From Gammaproteobacteria bacterium (lineage in GTDB: Bacteria; Pseudomonadota; Gammaproteobacteria; Pseudomonadales; Pseudohongiellaceae): DNA of 64,000 nt. The position numbers and the translations under genes were made by a program. The notes under the pieces are model-generated. The model saw nothing but the letters and a program-made list of their open reading frames with translations. It searched no databases and was not told the DNA's origin. This document shows positions 1 through 8,046 of this stretch, piece after piece. The DNA lies in NCBI GenBank assembly GCA_029246545.1, contig JAQWMX010000001.1:25691-89690 (forward strand), read 5' to 3'. Position 1 is the stretch's first letter; every line of letters begins with the position of its first letter.

Positions 1-1480
1 GTAGCACTGCTTTAAAGCCAATTAGATAAATAATCGCCCTATCACCATAATAAGACCAAGCAAGTGCTGTTGAAAAAGCGAACAGTACCAGCGATATGGT
101 AACAATGTATTGACCATTCTCACCAAACAAACCAAAGCCGAATGCTTTAGTAGTTAACGCAGCTGAGTGGAGTAAAGACATGCCGCGCAGGCTTATTTCC
201 AAATTATTTATTACACCTTCTTCAATCTCAATCTGTCCGCTATAAAGCTCTTCATTATTAAAAAATCTGACGTCTTCAGCAAAAGAGCGTGCGTGCAGGA
301 TCGTGAATTCAGGATTGACTAGCACCCCATTTACAACATTTGCACTTCCTGAATATAAAGTAACCGTATTCGAGGTTGCGCCCCCTAGATAATCTCCAAT
401 GAGGCTACGATCATCCTCACTTTGCTCAAGATAGATTCCATCTAAAAGCAATAAATCAGTTGCTTGGAACTCATTTTCAAACTTTGAAGACCATGCACCT
501 GAAGATAAAATAACTAGGCCGGTAATCGTACAAATGATCAATGTATCAATGAATGGTTCTAATAAAGACACCATTCCTTCAGAAACATGCTCATCCGCCC
601 TTGCAGATGCATGAGCAATAGCAGCAGAGCCTTGACCGGCTTCATTTGAATACAAGCCCCTATTAACACCGCGGTTAAAGGCGAAAGCAAAAGTTGCCCC
701 TAGAAACCCTCCTGTAGCTGCCGATCCAGAAAAGGCATCACGGAAAACACTAAGAAAGGAAGGAATAATATTCTCGAAATTCATAATTATTACAGACAGT
801 GCGCCGATTAAATAAATTGTCGCCATAGTAGGCACAATTGTTGCGGCTACATGAGCTATTCGTTTGATTCCACCGATAATCACCATGCCCATTAACACAG
901 CAAGAACTCCGCCAGTAATTATTGGGGCTATGCCAAAACTTGCATTAACACTGGTTGCGATATTATTTATTTGAGGAAGGTTACCCGTTCCAAAGGAACA
1001 AATTACCGTTGCAATAGCAAAAAACATGGCTAACCAATGCATTTTCAAGCCGTGTTCCATGTAATACATAGGACCACCAGACATGGTACCGTTAGCCGCT
1101 TTGACTCTGTATTTATGCGAAAGGCTTACTTCAACCATCTTTGTTGCCATACCTAGGAATGCCGTCATCCACATCCAAAATAAAGCCGCTGGTCCGCCTA
1201 TATAAATTGCCAATCCAACACCGCCGATGTTTCCAGTTCCTATTGTTCCTGATAGCGCAGTTGAAAGTGCCTGAAAATGGCTAGTATCTCCTGGATCACC
1301 AGCCTTATCATATTTACCACGCACCACAGCCCAAGCATGTGAGAAAAATCGCACCTGAGGAAAACGCAGATAAATAGTGAAAAATAGGCCGACGCCCAAT
1401 AGTATAAATGGGAACCAAGCTGAGCCGCCTAGAAATCCGTCTAATCTGAGAAGTATTGAATTAAAGCCGCCCATTGGCAT
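1..1480 (-). CDS. Alanine/glycine:cation symporter (AGCS), partial at window edge
   Basis: Reverse-strand reading frame that begins near 1480 and runs off the left edge without a stop, about 493 codons. The N-terminus reads MPMGGFNS, with a second in-frame Met at 1474. The AGCS signatures [11 protein letters not shown] (N-terminal third) and AWSYYGDRA (near the edge) are visible, along with many hydrophobic membrane segments. AGCS proteins import alanine or glycine with Na+ across the inner membrane. Just before the AWSYYGDRA motif there is a hydrophilic insertion of about 100 residues, as in the longer AGCS subgroup. The family call is firm; the substrate is inferred. The gene is separated from its neighbour on the same strand by about 120 bases. 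Confidence 0.9.
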   Translation of the reverse strand, partial: MPMGGFNSILLRLDGFLGGSAWFPFILLGVGLFFTIYLRFPQVRFFSHAWAVVRGKYDKAGDPGDTSHFQALSTALSGTIGTGNIGGVGLAIYIGGPAALFWMWMTAFLGMATKMVEVSLSHKYRVKAANGTMSGGPMYYMEHGLKMHWLAMFFAIATVICSFGTGNLPQINNIATSVNASFGIAPIITGGVLAVLMGMVIIGGIKRIAHVAATIVPTMATIYLIGALSVIIMNFENIIPSFLSVFRDAFSGSAATGGFLGATFAFAFNRGVNRGLYSNEAGQGSAAIAHASARADEHVSEGMVSLLEPFIDTLIICTITGLVILSSGAWSSKFENEFQATDLLLLDGIYLEQSEDDRSLIGDYLGGATSNTVTLYSGSANVVNGVLVNPEFTILHARSFAEDVRFFNNEELYSGQIEIEEGVINNLEISLRGMSLLHSAALTTKAFGFGLFGENGQYIVTISLVLFAFSTALAWSYYGDRAIIYLIGFKAVL

Positions 1481-1505
1481 GGCATGTTATAACTTCGCGT
1501 ATTAT

Positions 1506-1559
1506 TTAACAAACAGTCTCTAAAACATAAAAAATAAATCAGCAATAAAAGTTTGTTAA
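1506..1559. repeat. 9-bp inverted repeat upstream of the AGCS gene
   Basis: TTAACAAAC at 1506-1514 is matched by GTTTGTTAA at 1551-1559, with 36 bases between. It lies in the short gap between the AGCS start and the end of the phosphoribosyltransferase gene. It could be an operator pair or a chance match in AT-rich DNA. No function is assigned. Confidence 0.25.
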
Positions 1560-1604
1560 TTAGATTTATAGGTACTATATGGCAACATAATAGCTACTGA
1601 TTAA

Positions 1605-2165
1605 TCAATCTTGAGCAAGTAGCTTGGCCAATGAGTCTACTCCAGGCTTGTCTTTTAAAATTTCACTTTTACTCAGTCCGCCTAACTCGTGAGGGAAAAC
1701 CAACCAGTCTTCCGTTTCATGAAGATAAAAATCAGGGGCTCTTTTAGTCTGGTTTTTCCCAGGCTTGAAATATGGAGTTGCTACTTTAATTTCCGGCAAG
1801 TTCTTACGACATTCCTGGCCTAAATCCGCAATTATCTGCTTTATACTATGTCCACTATCAAACACATCATCAACCAGTAATAGTCTATCTTCCGTATTCA
1901 AATTTTTTACCAAATAATTTAGACCATGCACTCTAACCTTAGGTGCCCGTTCATCAATACCAGTGTAAAATGATGTGCGTATTGCAATATGATCAGATGG
2001 AATGTCAAAGTAACTCAGCAACTCTTGTACTGCTATTCCTACAGGTGTACCACCACGCCAAACACCAGCGATAAAATTGGGTTTATAACCACTTTCTAAC
2101 ACTTTGATAGCGAGGTTAAAGGAATCATCTAGTAATTGTTGAGCACTTATATAGCGTTTTTTCAC
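1605..2165 (-). CDS. Purine-type phosphoribosyltransferase
   Basis: About 186 residues from a GTG start at 2165 (reads MKKRYISAQQLL after initiation). The frame stays open upstream to 2276, but that stretch looks like untranslated DNA (basic, Ile-run, no homology), so GTG is preferred. The PRPP-binding loop LLLVDDVFDSGHS is clear, as is the early GVWRGGTPVG motif, typical of hypoxanthine/xanthine-guanine phosphoribosyltransferases that salvage purine bases to nucleotides with PRPP. The FYTGIDERAPKVRVHGL stretch fits the hood region. Base specificity (Hpt, Gpt or xanthine) cannot be told from sequence alone. It stands alone, with no visible operon. Confidence 0.8.
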   Translation of the reverse strand: MKKRYISAQQLLDDSFNLAIKVLESGYKPNFIAGVWRGGTPVGIAVQELLSYFDIPSDHIAIRTSFYTGIDERAPKVRVHGLNYLVKNLNTEDRLLLVDDVFDSGHSIKQIIADLGQECRKNLPEIKVATPYFKPGKNQTKRAPDFYLHETEDWLVFPHELGGLSKSEILKDKPGVDSLAKLLAQD

Positions 2166-2606
2166 TGCATATCCAGAATTAATTATTATAATAAAGAGGG
2201 CCTGCAGCTTTGATAATATGACGATTGGCAAAGGAAATCTAATTTTACACCAAGGCCAGGCTCGCTTGCTGCACATTGACTTTAAAATTCAATCCCTTTT
2301 TGGGAATTAATACCTAGCTCACTTAATAGCGTGGCCAATACTGAAGGTTTGAGTGCACTTGCAAACATTAAAAGAGTAAAAGTAGCAGTCCCACCTACAG
2401 CTAATAGCTACCTTTTCTATAATTTTTAATGAGCCACACCAAACTTTTCTTGATAAAAGCAACATCTCATGCAACTAAAAATCTGAACTGGTTTGTCTTC
2501 ATTGTGAAAAATATCCCTGTAAGGTAAAGGTAAGTTCAGCTAAAATGATTTGGTAAATAAAGCACTTATGTTTAAGTGCTTGCAGGTAGAAGTTGTATAA
2601 TTCCTT
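2166..2606. other. Gap upstream of Anbu 1, with a possible gene remnant
   Basis: No intact gene is seen. On the minus strand, 2282-2404 holds a 40-codon open stretch ending in TAA that reads like a real protein end (hydrophobic GGTATFTLLMFASALKP, then LATLLSELG), but a stop lies directly upstream and no good start is present. It may be the decayed tail of a membrane protein. The right part of the gap holds the Anbu 1 promoter candidates, listed separately. Confidence 0.3.
2560..2606 (+). promoter_or_regulatory. Hairpin and -10-like box upstream of Anbu 1
   Basis: AAGCACTTA (2560-2568) pairs with TAAGTGCTT (2573-2581), giving a 9-bp stem with a 4-base loop. A perfect TATAAT follows at 2596-2601, only 5 bases before the Anbu 1 ATG at 2607. 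No Shine-Dalgarno sequence sits at normal spacing. If TATAAT is the -10 box, the mRNA would start at or next to the ATG (leaderless). No clear -35 box is seen, so this remains a candidate. Confidence 0.35.
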
Positions 2607-3365
2607 ATGACATATTGTGTAGCTATTTCAGTGGATGCGGGCATAGTATTTTGTTCTGACTCAAGGACAAATGCTGGCGTTGACCAGATTAGCACCTATA
2701 GCAAAATGTACAGTTTTAATGCAGAAACTGATCGCCAATTTGTTCTTCTATCCTCCGGCAATTTGGCCACCAGCCAATCGACATTAGCTCAGCTTCAAAA
2801 AGACATCCGTGAAAATAGCAAATTAAACTTAAACACAGTCTCTACAATCGCGGAAGCTGCCGATTACATTGGAGAAGTTTACCGTGGACAATTAGAAAAA
2901 CATGGCGATTCAAACAGCAATTTTGAATCGACTTTTTTATTAGGTGGGCAAATACAAGGAAGCCAACACCGGGTGGTGAAAATTTATTCAGCAGGAAATC
3001 ACATTACCAGTTCCAAAGATACGCCATACCTGCAAATTGGAGAGAGCAAGTACGGCACCCCTATATTGGATAGAATTATCAATCTAGATACTACTCTTGA
3101 AACCGCAGCGCTGTGCTCATTAGTTGCAATGGATTCAACAATGCGCAGCAACTTAACGGTTGGACCTCCCGTTGAAATATTACTTTATAAGACAGATAGC
3201 TTTGTTTCCAGCAACTACAATCGCTTTGAAGAAGACAGTGAATATCTTAGAGAGTTAAAAAAGAACTGGGATCAGAAATTAAAAGAAGCTTTCAATCTTC
3301 TTCCGCCACTTGCTTGGGCAGCTAGTTGGGGAAAAGTTGCCGGAAATAATGATGGGACTTTTTAA
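2607..3365 (+). CDS. Anbu-family proteasome-like peptidase, copy 1
   Basis: 252 residues, close to the usual Anbu length (about 240-250). It begins MTYCVAIS; removal of Met would expose Thr as the N-terminal nucleophile. Counting from that Thr, Asp17 (in CSDSRTNAG) and Lys32 (in YSKM) match the Thr/Asp/Lys catalytic set of Ntn hydrolases, so the active site looks intact. Anbu proteins are bacterial relatives of 20S proteasome beta subunits, found with alpha-E and ATP-grasp genes. Here those two lie convergently just downstream (alpha-E ends 29 bases away). A second, strongly similar copy lies at 9638-10381 on the other strand. The physiological substrate is unknown. No Shine-Dalgarno is visible before the ATG. 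Confidence 0.93.
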   Translation: MTYCVAISVDAGIVFCSDSRTNAGVDQISTYSKMYSFNAETDRQFVLLSSGNLATSQSTLAQLQKDIRENSKLNLNTVSTIAEAADYIGEVYRGQLEKHGDSNSNFESTFLLGGQIQGSQHRVVKIYSAGNHITSSKDTPYLQIGESKYGTPILDRIINLDTTLETAALCSLVAMDSTMRSNLTVGPPVEILLYKTDSFVSSNYNRFEEDSEYLRELKKNWDQKLKEAFNLLPPLAWAASWGKVAGNNDGTF

Positions 3366-3393
3366 TCCATTTAAAGATTTGGCTTACTAAAAA

Positions 3394-4359
3394 TTAGCCG
3401 GTTTCTTGAATTGTTTCTGGGCTAAACCAGATTCTACTGATTTCTTCATGAATATCGGCGATAGAAATTTGCAGCTCATCAATAAACTCCAATAAACCTC
3501 TTTCCAGTAAGCTTTCCACATCAACTTCACCCGTGATTCGTTTAACACGAGATACAGCACGCTTCACATCGTCATCATTAGGTAATCTCTCAAGGTTATC
3601 GACCAATGCAGACAAACAAAAACTAATGGCACGAGGAAATTCTTCGTCTTGCAGCAAAAAGCGTACAACTAAGTTTCCACTCACTCGGTTATGCACTTGC
3701 TGTCTGTATGCCTGAAACCCTCCAAGACAACGCAAGACATTGATCCATATGATGTTTTCGTAAGGTTCAATAAGAGAATCTTCCTCATTTTTCCCAGAAA
3801 ATGCAGGTATTAAATTTATAGAACCGACATCAACTAAGCGGCTTGTCATATCTGCACGTTCTAACTTACGTCCTAATTCAATAAAAGAATAAGCCTGGTT
3901 ATGGCTCATACTGCTAACGAACATTCCTTCAATTCGCTGTGAGTCTGCGATTATTTCCTCTAATAACTTATAACGGTTAGCTCTGCCAAGACGAGGATTT
4001 ATATTTTCTTTTACCGTGTAATAAAGTGCATTTACTTGTTCCCAAGTTTCTGAAGGAATAACTTCTCGACTAGTACGAGCATTTTCTCGAGCCAAGACTA
4101 AACTTGCGAATATTGAATTTGAATTTTTAGAATCAGAAAACAAAAAATGTACAACTGATTTTTCATCATAATTATCATAATGTTCTTCATACTTTTCATG
4201 GCTACCACTGATATCTATTAAAGTGCTCCAATCTAAACTAGTCCCACGCGGTAAATCAAAAAGCATAGCAGAATAAACTTTTAACAGCCGCGCAGCATTC
4301 TCAGCACGTTCAAGATAACGGCCTAACCAATAAACCCTTTCAGCAACACTTGATAACAT
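3394..4359 (-). CDS. Alpha-E domain protein (DUF403)
   Basis: 321 residues with the typical N-terminus LSSVAERVYWLGRYLERAEN, followed by a largely helical protein. The YSFIELGRKLERADMTSRL segment is also characteristic of the family. Alpha-E proteins have no proven enzymatic role. They are nearly always encoded next to circularly permuted ATP-grasp proteins and often near Anbu and a transglutaminase-like gene, which suggests a role in peptide synthesis or tagging. Here the gene follows the ATP-grasp gene on the same strand after 53 bases, so the two are probably co-transcribed, and it converges on Anbu copy 1. Confidence 0.93.
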   Translation of the reverse strand: MLSSVAERVYWLGRYLERAENAARLLKVYSAMLFDLPRGTSLDWSTLIDISGSHEKYEEHYDNYDEKSVVHFLFSDSKNSNSIFASLVLARENARTSREVIPSETWEQVNALYYTVKENINPRLGRANRYKLLEEIIADSQRIEGMFVSSMSHNQAYSFIELGRKLERADMTSRLVDVGSINLIPAFSGKNEEDSLIEPYENIIWINVLRCLGGFQAYRQQVHNRVSGNLVVRFLLQDEEFPRAISFCLSALVDNLERLPNDDDVKRAVSRVKRITGEVDVESLLERGLLEFIDELQISIADIHEEISRIWFSPETIQETG

Positions 4360-4386
4360 TCTTTATATACTCATAAGCTAACAGTC

Positions 4387-4428
4387 ATTCTCGAACTATT
4401 ATTCTCGAACTATTATCCTCGAACTATC
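4387..4428. repeat. Three 14-bp tandem repeats over the ATP-grasp stop codon
   Basis: Units at 4387-4400, 4401-4414 and 4415-4428. The first two are identical (attctcgaactatt on the plus strand) and the third differs at two positions. The ATP-grasp TAA stop (4413-4415) lies across the junction of units 2 and 3, so the last codons and the 3' flank are triplicated. On the gene strand the unit reads AATAGTTCGAGAAT. A similar 14-bp triplicate occurs at 55540-55581. Confidence 0.9.
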
Positions 4429-5852
4429 CAGGTGTCTTTACTACCACCGCCTTGCGAAGAATTGACCACGTAAGAACCTTTTATCATGGCAACTCGAGTC
4501 AGGCCCCCAGCAGTTACATAAGATTTTGCGCCTTGTAAACAGAATGGTCTTAAATCAATGTGGCGAGGTTCCATATTGTGTTCGCCTAAAACCGGTGATG
4601 TCGACAAAGAAATTAAAGGTTGCGCCATATACTCACGTGGATTTGCTTTAATTTTTCGAGCAAACTCGGTGCGTTCTTTTTTAGTCGAGTGAGGACCAAT
4701 TAACATCCCATAGCCACCAGATTCATTGGCTGGTTTCACGACTAATTTGTCGAGGTTTTGTAGTACATGTTGACATTGCTTCTTATCGACGCATAAGAAA
4801 CTAGGTACATTCGGTAAGATCGCATCTTCACCTAAATAATATTTAATCATCTCTGGTACAAAAGTATAAATCACCTTGTCATCGGCAACCCCCGCCCCAG
4901 GCGCATTCACTAAACCCACATTACCTTTCAGCCAGGCTCGCATTAAGCCGGGCACGCCCAATGCTGAATCAGGGTAAAACACTTCAGGATCAAGAAACTG
5001 ATCATCGATTCTTCGATAAATCACATCCACTGACGCGAGCCCATCAATTGTTTTCATAAAGACATGGTCATCTTCAACTACTAAATCGCTACCTTGCACC
5101 AGTTCGCAACCCATTTGTTGAGCCAAAAATGAATGTTCAAAATATGCTGAGTTATAGATACCAGGTGTAAGGACAACAACCTCTGGATAATCTTTTGGTT
5201 CAGGAGAAATAGCCGCTAGGGTATCAAAAAGTTGGCTTGGATATTCTGTTATGGGTTGAATATCATAATTCTCAAATAATTCTGGGAAAACACGTTTTGT
5301 CACTGTCCTGTTTTCCAGCATATATGAAACGCCTGAAGGCACACGTAAGTTATCTTCTAATACAAAAAATTTACCTTTCTCATCACGAATCAAGTCTGTG
5401 CCACAAATATGCGCCCAGACTTCATGTATAGGCTTCATACCTTCACATTCTTTACGATAGTTTTTCGATTTTTTGATTAGCTCTTCAGGCAAAATTTTAT
5501 CTTTAAAAATTTTGCCTCCGTTATAAACATCATGAATAAAACAATTTAAAGCGCGCTGGCGTTGTTTTAAGCCCTCGCTAGTTGATAACCATTCTTTCTC
5601 AGGAATAATTCTCGGGACGAGGTCAAATGGCCACTGACGGTCAATGTTTCCCGCTTCACTATATACAGTAAAAGATATCCCCATACTTTTTATAGCATGT
5701 TCAACTGCAGCTTTGCGTTGTTGCAGTTCTTCATGACTAAGTGATGCGAGATATGTGGTTAAAATTCTGGCAATTTTGCGAGGATATCCGGGCGAGCTTA
5801 TTAATTCGTCGTAAAACTCACCAGGATTATATGACTTCCATTTAATCGTCAT
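4413..5852 (-). CDS. Circularly permuted ATP-grasp protein (DUF404/DUF407)
   Basis: 479 residues, full length for this family. Recognisable parts are the N-terminal FYDELISSPGYPRKIAR region, GIYNSAYFEHSFLA, the FVLEDNLRVPSGVSYMLENR block, LVVKPANESGGYGMLIGP (nucleotide-binding Lys and glycine-rich loop) and the C-terminal RHIDLRPFCLQG. The family is proposed to be a peptide or amide ligase that uses ATP to join carboxylates and amines; the substrate is not known. The gene is upstream of alpha-E on the same strand. Its last codons are caught in a 14-bp tandem repeat. A transglutaminase-like gene, often the fourth member of such loci, is not in this window. Confidence 0.93.
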   Translation of the reverse strand: MTIKWKSYNPGEFYDELISSPGYPRKIARILTTYLASLSHEELQQRKAAVEHAIKSMGISFTVYSEAGNIDRQWPFDLVPRIIPEKEWLSTSEGLKQRQRALNCFIHDVYNGGKIFKDKILPEELIKKSKNYRKECEGMKPIHEVWAHICGTDLIRDEKGKFFVLEDNLRVPSGVSYMLENRTVTKRVFPELFENYDIQPITEYPSQLFDTLAAISPEPKDYPEVVVLTPGIYNSAYFEHSFLAQQMGCELVQGSDLVVEDDHVFMKTIDGLASVDVIYRRIDDQFLDPEVFYPDSALGVPGLMRAWLKGNVGLVNAPGAGVADDKVIYTFVPEMIKYYLGEDAILPNVPSFLCVDKKQCQHVLQNLDKLVVKPANESGGYGMLIGPHSTKKERTEFARKIKANPREYMAQPLISLSTSPVLGEHNMEPRHIDLRPFCLQGAKSYVTAGGLTRVAMIKGSYVVNSSQGGGSKDTWIVRG

Positions 5853-5979
5853 TCTAACTTTCTAAAACCTATCTGAAACCTAAGTAGATCTAAAATAAAA
5901 GCGTCAGATAAAACTTAAAGCCGACGCAGCCCTTTATTTAACTCATCATGCCATACATTATTTGATTTTAAAAATTCGG

Positions 5980-6525
5980 CTACGAAAACTCAATCGTGCC
6001 ATAGCGCAACACTTGGGTGCTTTCATCCCAGCCTTTTGGTTCCAAACCAGCTTTACGACGCAATTCATTGATGAAGTTTTCTGGCTCAGGAATCTTTTCC
6101 CAAACTGATGGTAAATAAGTAGCACTTTTGCCATTTTCTTTAAGAATTATCCCATCTTCACCAGGACGTAATTGAGCTAGTAGTTCTTCTCTGCTATTTA
6201 CTTGCATAGCACGCGCATCTGTCAAAATAGAAACATGAATTTCTATCTGTTTGAACTCTTCAATGCTAAGCGCTTTGAAACGTGGATCATGAAAGGCTGC
6301 GGCTTGGGCGTTATGAATTATGTCTACTATTAGAGGCCGTTGTGGGCTTAAGCTACCGATGCAGCCGCGTAATTTACCGTTAATATTAAGCGTAACAAAT
6401 GTCCCTTTTTTTTCTAATAACTCTGCAGGAAATAGTTTCAAATTAATTTGAATATCTTTATTGCCTAAAAAACTTTGCATTATTGCATCACGTGCAATCT
6501 GTAAAATAGTCTGACGTTGAGACAA
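5980..6525 (-). CDS. AMMECR1-domain protein (AmmeMemoRadiSam system protein A type)
   Basis: 181 residues. The family hallmark LRGCIGSL is present at about residues 52-59, followed by the AAFHDPRF and EIHVSIL segments of the AMMECR1 fold. The protein looks soluble. AMMECR1 proteins often occur with a MEMO-like dioxygenase homolog and a radical SAM protein; neither partner is in this window, so this copy stands apart from that trio. It lies 127 bases upstream of the ATP-grasp gene on the same strand and 60 bases after the AKR-Rid gene, so it may belong to the extended Anbu transcription unit. Its biochemical role is not established. Confidence 0.88.
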   Translation of the reverse strand: MSQRQTILQIARDAIMQSFLGNKDIQINLKLFPAELLEKKGTFVTLNINGKLRGCIGSLSPQRPLIVDIIHNAQAAAFHDPRFKALSIEEFKQIEIHVSILTDARAMQVNSREELLAQLRPGEDGIILKENGKSATYLPSVWEKIPEPENFINELRRKAGLEPKGWDESTQVLRYGTIEFS

Positions 6526-6585
6526 ACTATAGTCCTGCTCTTCTTTTTCTAAAAGTCCTTCATTAGAACTTCTATAGCATAAAAA

Positions 6586-8046
6586 TCAACGAGTGACTGC
6601 TTCTACTTCCATCTCCACTAAAAAGTCTTCACCAATGATATCCGCCTCGACCAGAGTATTGGCCGGCTTGATATGTCCAAACCTTGCTCCATGCGTATTA
6701 GCAATGGATTCCCAGTCTTTTTTCCTCTTCACAAAGATTCTGGTTCTAATTACGTCATCAAGGCTACCGCCCAAAGATTGAATTGCTCCTTCAACTTTAT
6801 CAATCACATAATGCATTTGTGACTCAGGATCAGCTCCTCCAATTAATCGGTTACGGTGCGATGCTGTCGTACCGGAGACAATTATTCGGTTTCTTGATCG
6901 AATTGCCCGACAATACCCAAAATCGTTTTCCCATTTGGTGCCACTCATCACTTTCCTATTTCCCCGAAGATCTTCCGTTGTTTGGAAAGGAAGAGGCATT
7001 TCTTCCATATGATCGCTTAAATCCCCACTTGCGGTTAAGAATGGAGGTTTTCTATATTCGTCTCCACAATCGCCGGCAATCGGATCCATCTCTTGCAAAG
7101 CATTTCGTATTTGCTGCCTTGCCTTTTCATCCAGCTCAAACTGGAACAGCTTCACATTCTCCTTTATGTGGTCACTCAGCCCAAGTCGTGCTCCTATTAT
7201 TACGCCACCAACAGCAGGAGATTCCAGCATATATCGACTTGCAGTATTACCAATGGAAACGCCCATTCTCTGCGAGATACTATGCAGGGTTTTAAGTAGT
7301 TTTTGAAATGCCGCCCATCCACCTGCTTGATTAATAAACCGCTTGTACTTCATCTGCGACCAAGTTTCCAGGCTCTCATTGGCTGGCTCGGCTTCATCTA
7401 ACCACCTAGATGTGAGAAAGCCACCTGCCAGAGTTCCAAAAGCCAAAAGTTTTATATCGTGCTTCAGGCAAGCAGCAGTCATCTCATGGGCAGCTCGCTG
7501 ATCTAGTAATGAATAACAGACTTGATTTGTCACCACTTTAATTCCACTTTCAATTACCATATTCAGATGAGGGGTATCGAAGTTTGTTAGGCCTAAATGG
7601 CGAATCAAGCCTTTTTGTCTAAGCTCATCTAACCAGAACAAGCCATCTAGCCAGGCCGGATCAGCATAGTTCCAAGCATGAAACTGCATCAAATCGATGG
7701 CTTCAGTATTCAACCTTGATAACGCATTATGCACCGCCTTTTCAACATCGGATTTGCGAAGCACCCCAGGTTTTGGAACCCACTTTGTGAGCATCTGGCA
7801 TCTCTTATCAGAGGCAAGTGCGCCATTTAATGTTCCAGCTATTACTTCTGCTGAGCCATAATGGTCAGCCATGTCAAATGTGGTCATACCCTGTTCCACA
7901 TACGGCAACATGCTTTTCAACACTTTCTCGGGATCTAGCGTTTTCCCATTTTTTTCCATGTCAGCAATTTGCCAAAGCCCTGTAATAATTCTTGAAATCT
8001 TCAGGTCTTTGGATAGCTGACAATATTCGATTGTGTCGGACATCAT
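6586..8046 (-). CDS. Aldo/keto reductase fused to a Rid-family domain
   Basis: 486 residues in two domains. Residues 1 to about 325 are an aldo/keto reductase with its tetrad visible: Asp58 and Tyr63 (DMADHYG), Lys88 (LTKW) and His123 (MQFHAW). Residues about 369-486 are a YjgF/YER057c/UK114 (Rid) domain containing RIIVSGTTA and a C-terminal VEMEVEAV. At the place where enamine/imine deaminase RidA has its essential Arg, this protein has Asn (in KPANTLVEA), so classical imine deaminase activity is doubtful. The start overlaps the permease stop (ATGA), implying translational coupling. A role in processing an imported amino or keto compound is inferred from this coupling. Confidence 0.88.
   Translation of the reverse strand: MMSDTIEYCQLSKDLKISRIITGLWQIADMEKNGKTLDPEKVLKSMLPYVEQGMTTFDMADHYGSAEVIAGTLNGALASDKRCQMLTKWVPKPGVLRKSDVEKAVHNALSRLNTEAIDLMQFHAWNYADPAWLDGLFWLDELRQKGLIRHLGLTNFDTPHLNMVIESGIKVVTNQVCYSLLDQRAAHEMTAACLKHDIKLLAFGTLAGGFLTSRWLDEAEPANESLETWSQMKYKRFINQAGGWAAFQKLLKTLHSISQRMGVSIGNTASRYMLESPAVGGVIIGARLGLSDHIKENVKLFQFELDEKARQQIRNALQEMDPIAGDCGDEYRKPPFLTASGDLSDHMEEMPLPFQTTEDLRGNRKVMSGTKWENDFGYCRAIRSRNRIIVSGTTASHRNRLIGGADPESQMHYVIDKVEGAIQSLGGSLDDVIRTRIFVKRKKDWESIANTHGARFGHIKPANTLVEADIIGEDFLVEMEVEAVTR

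Noticed and set aside
1605..2276. Longer phosphoribosyltransferase start at 2276
   Set aside because: The extra 37 residues are basic and Ile-rich with no family match; the GTG at 2165 gives the right family start.
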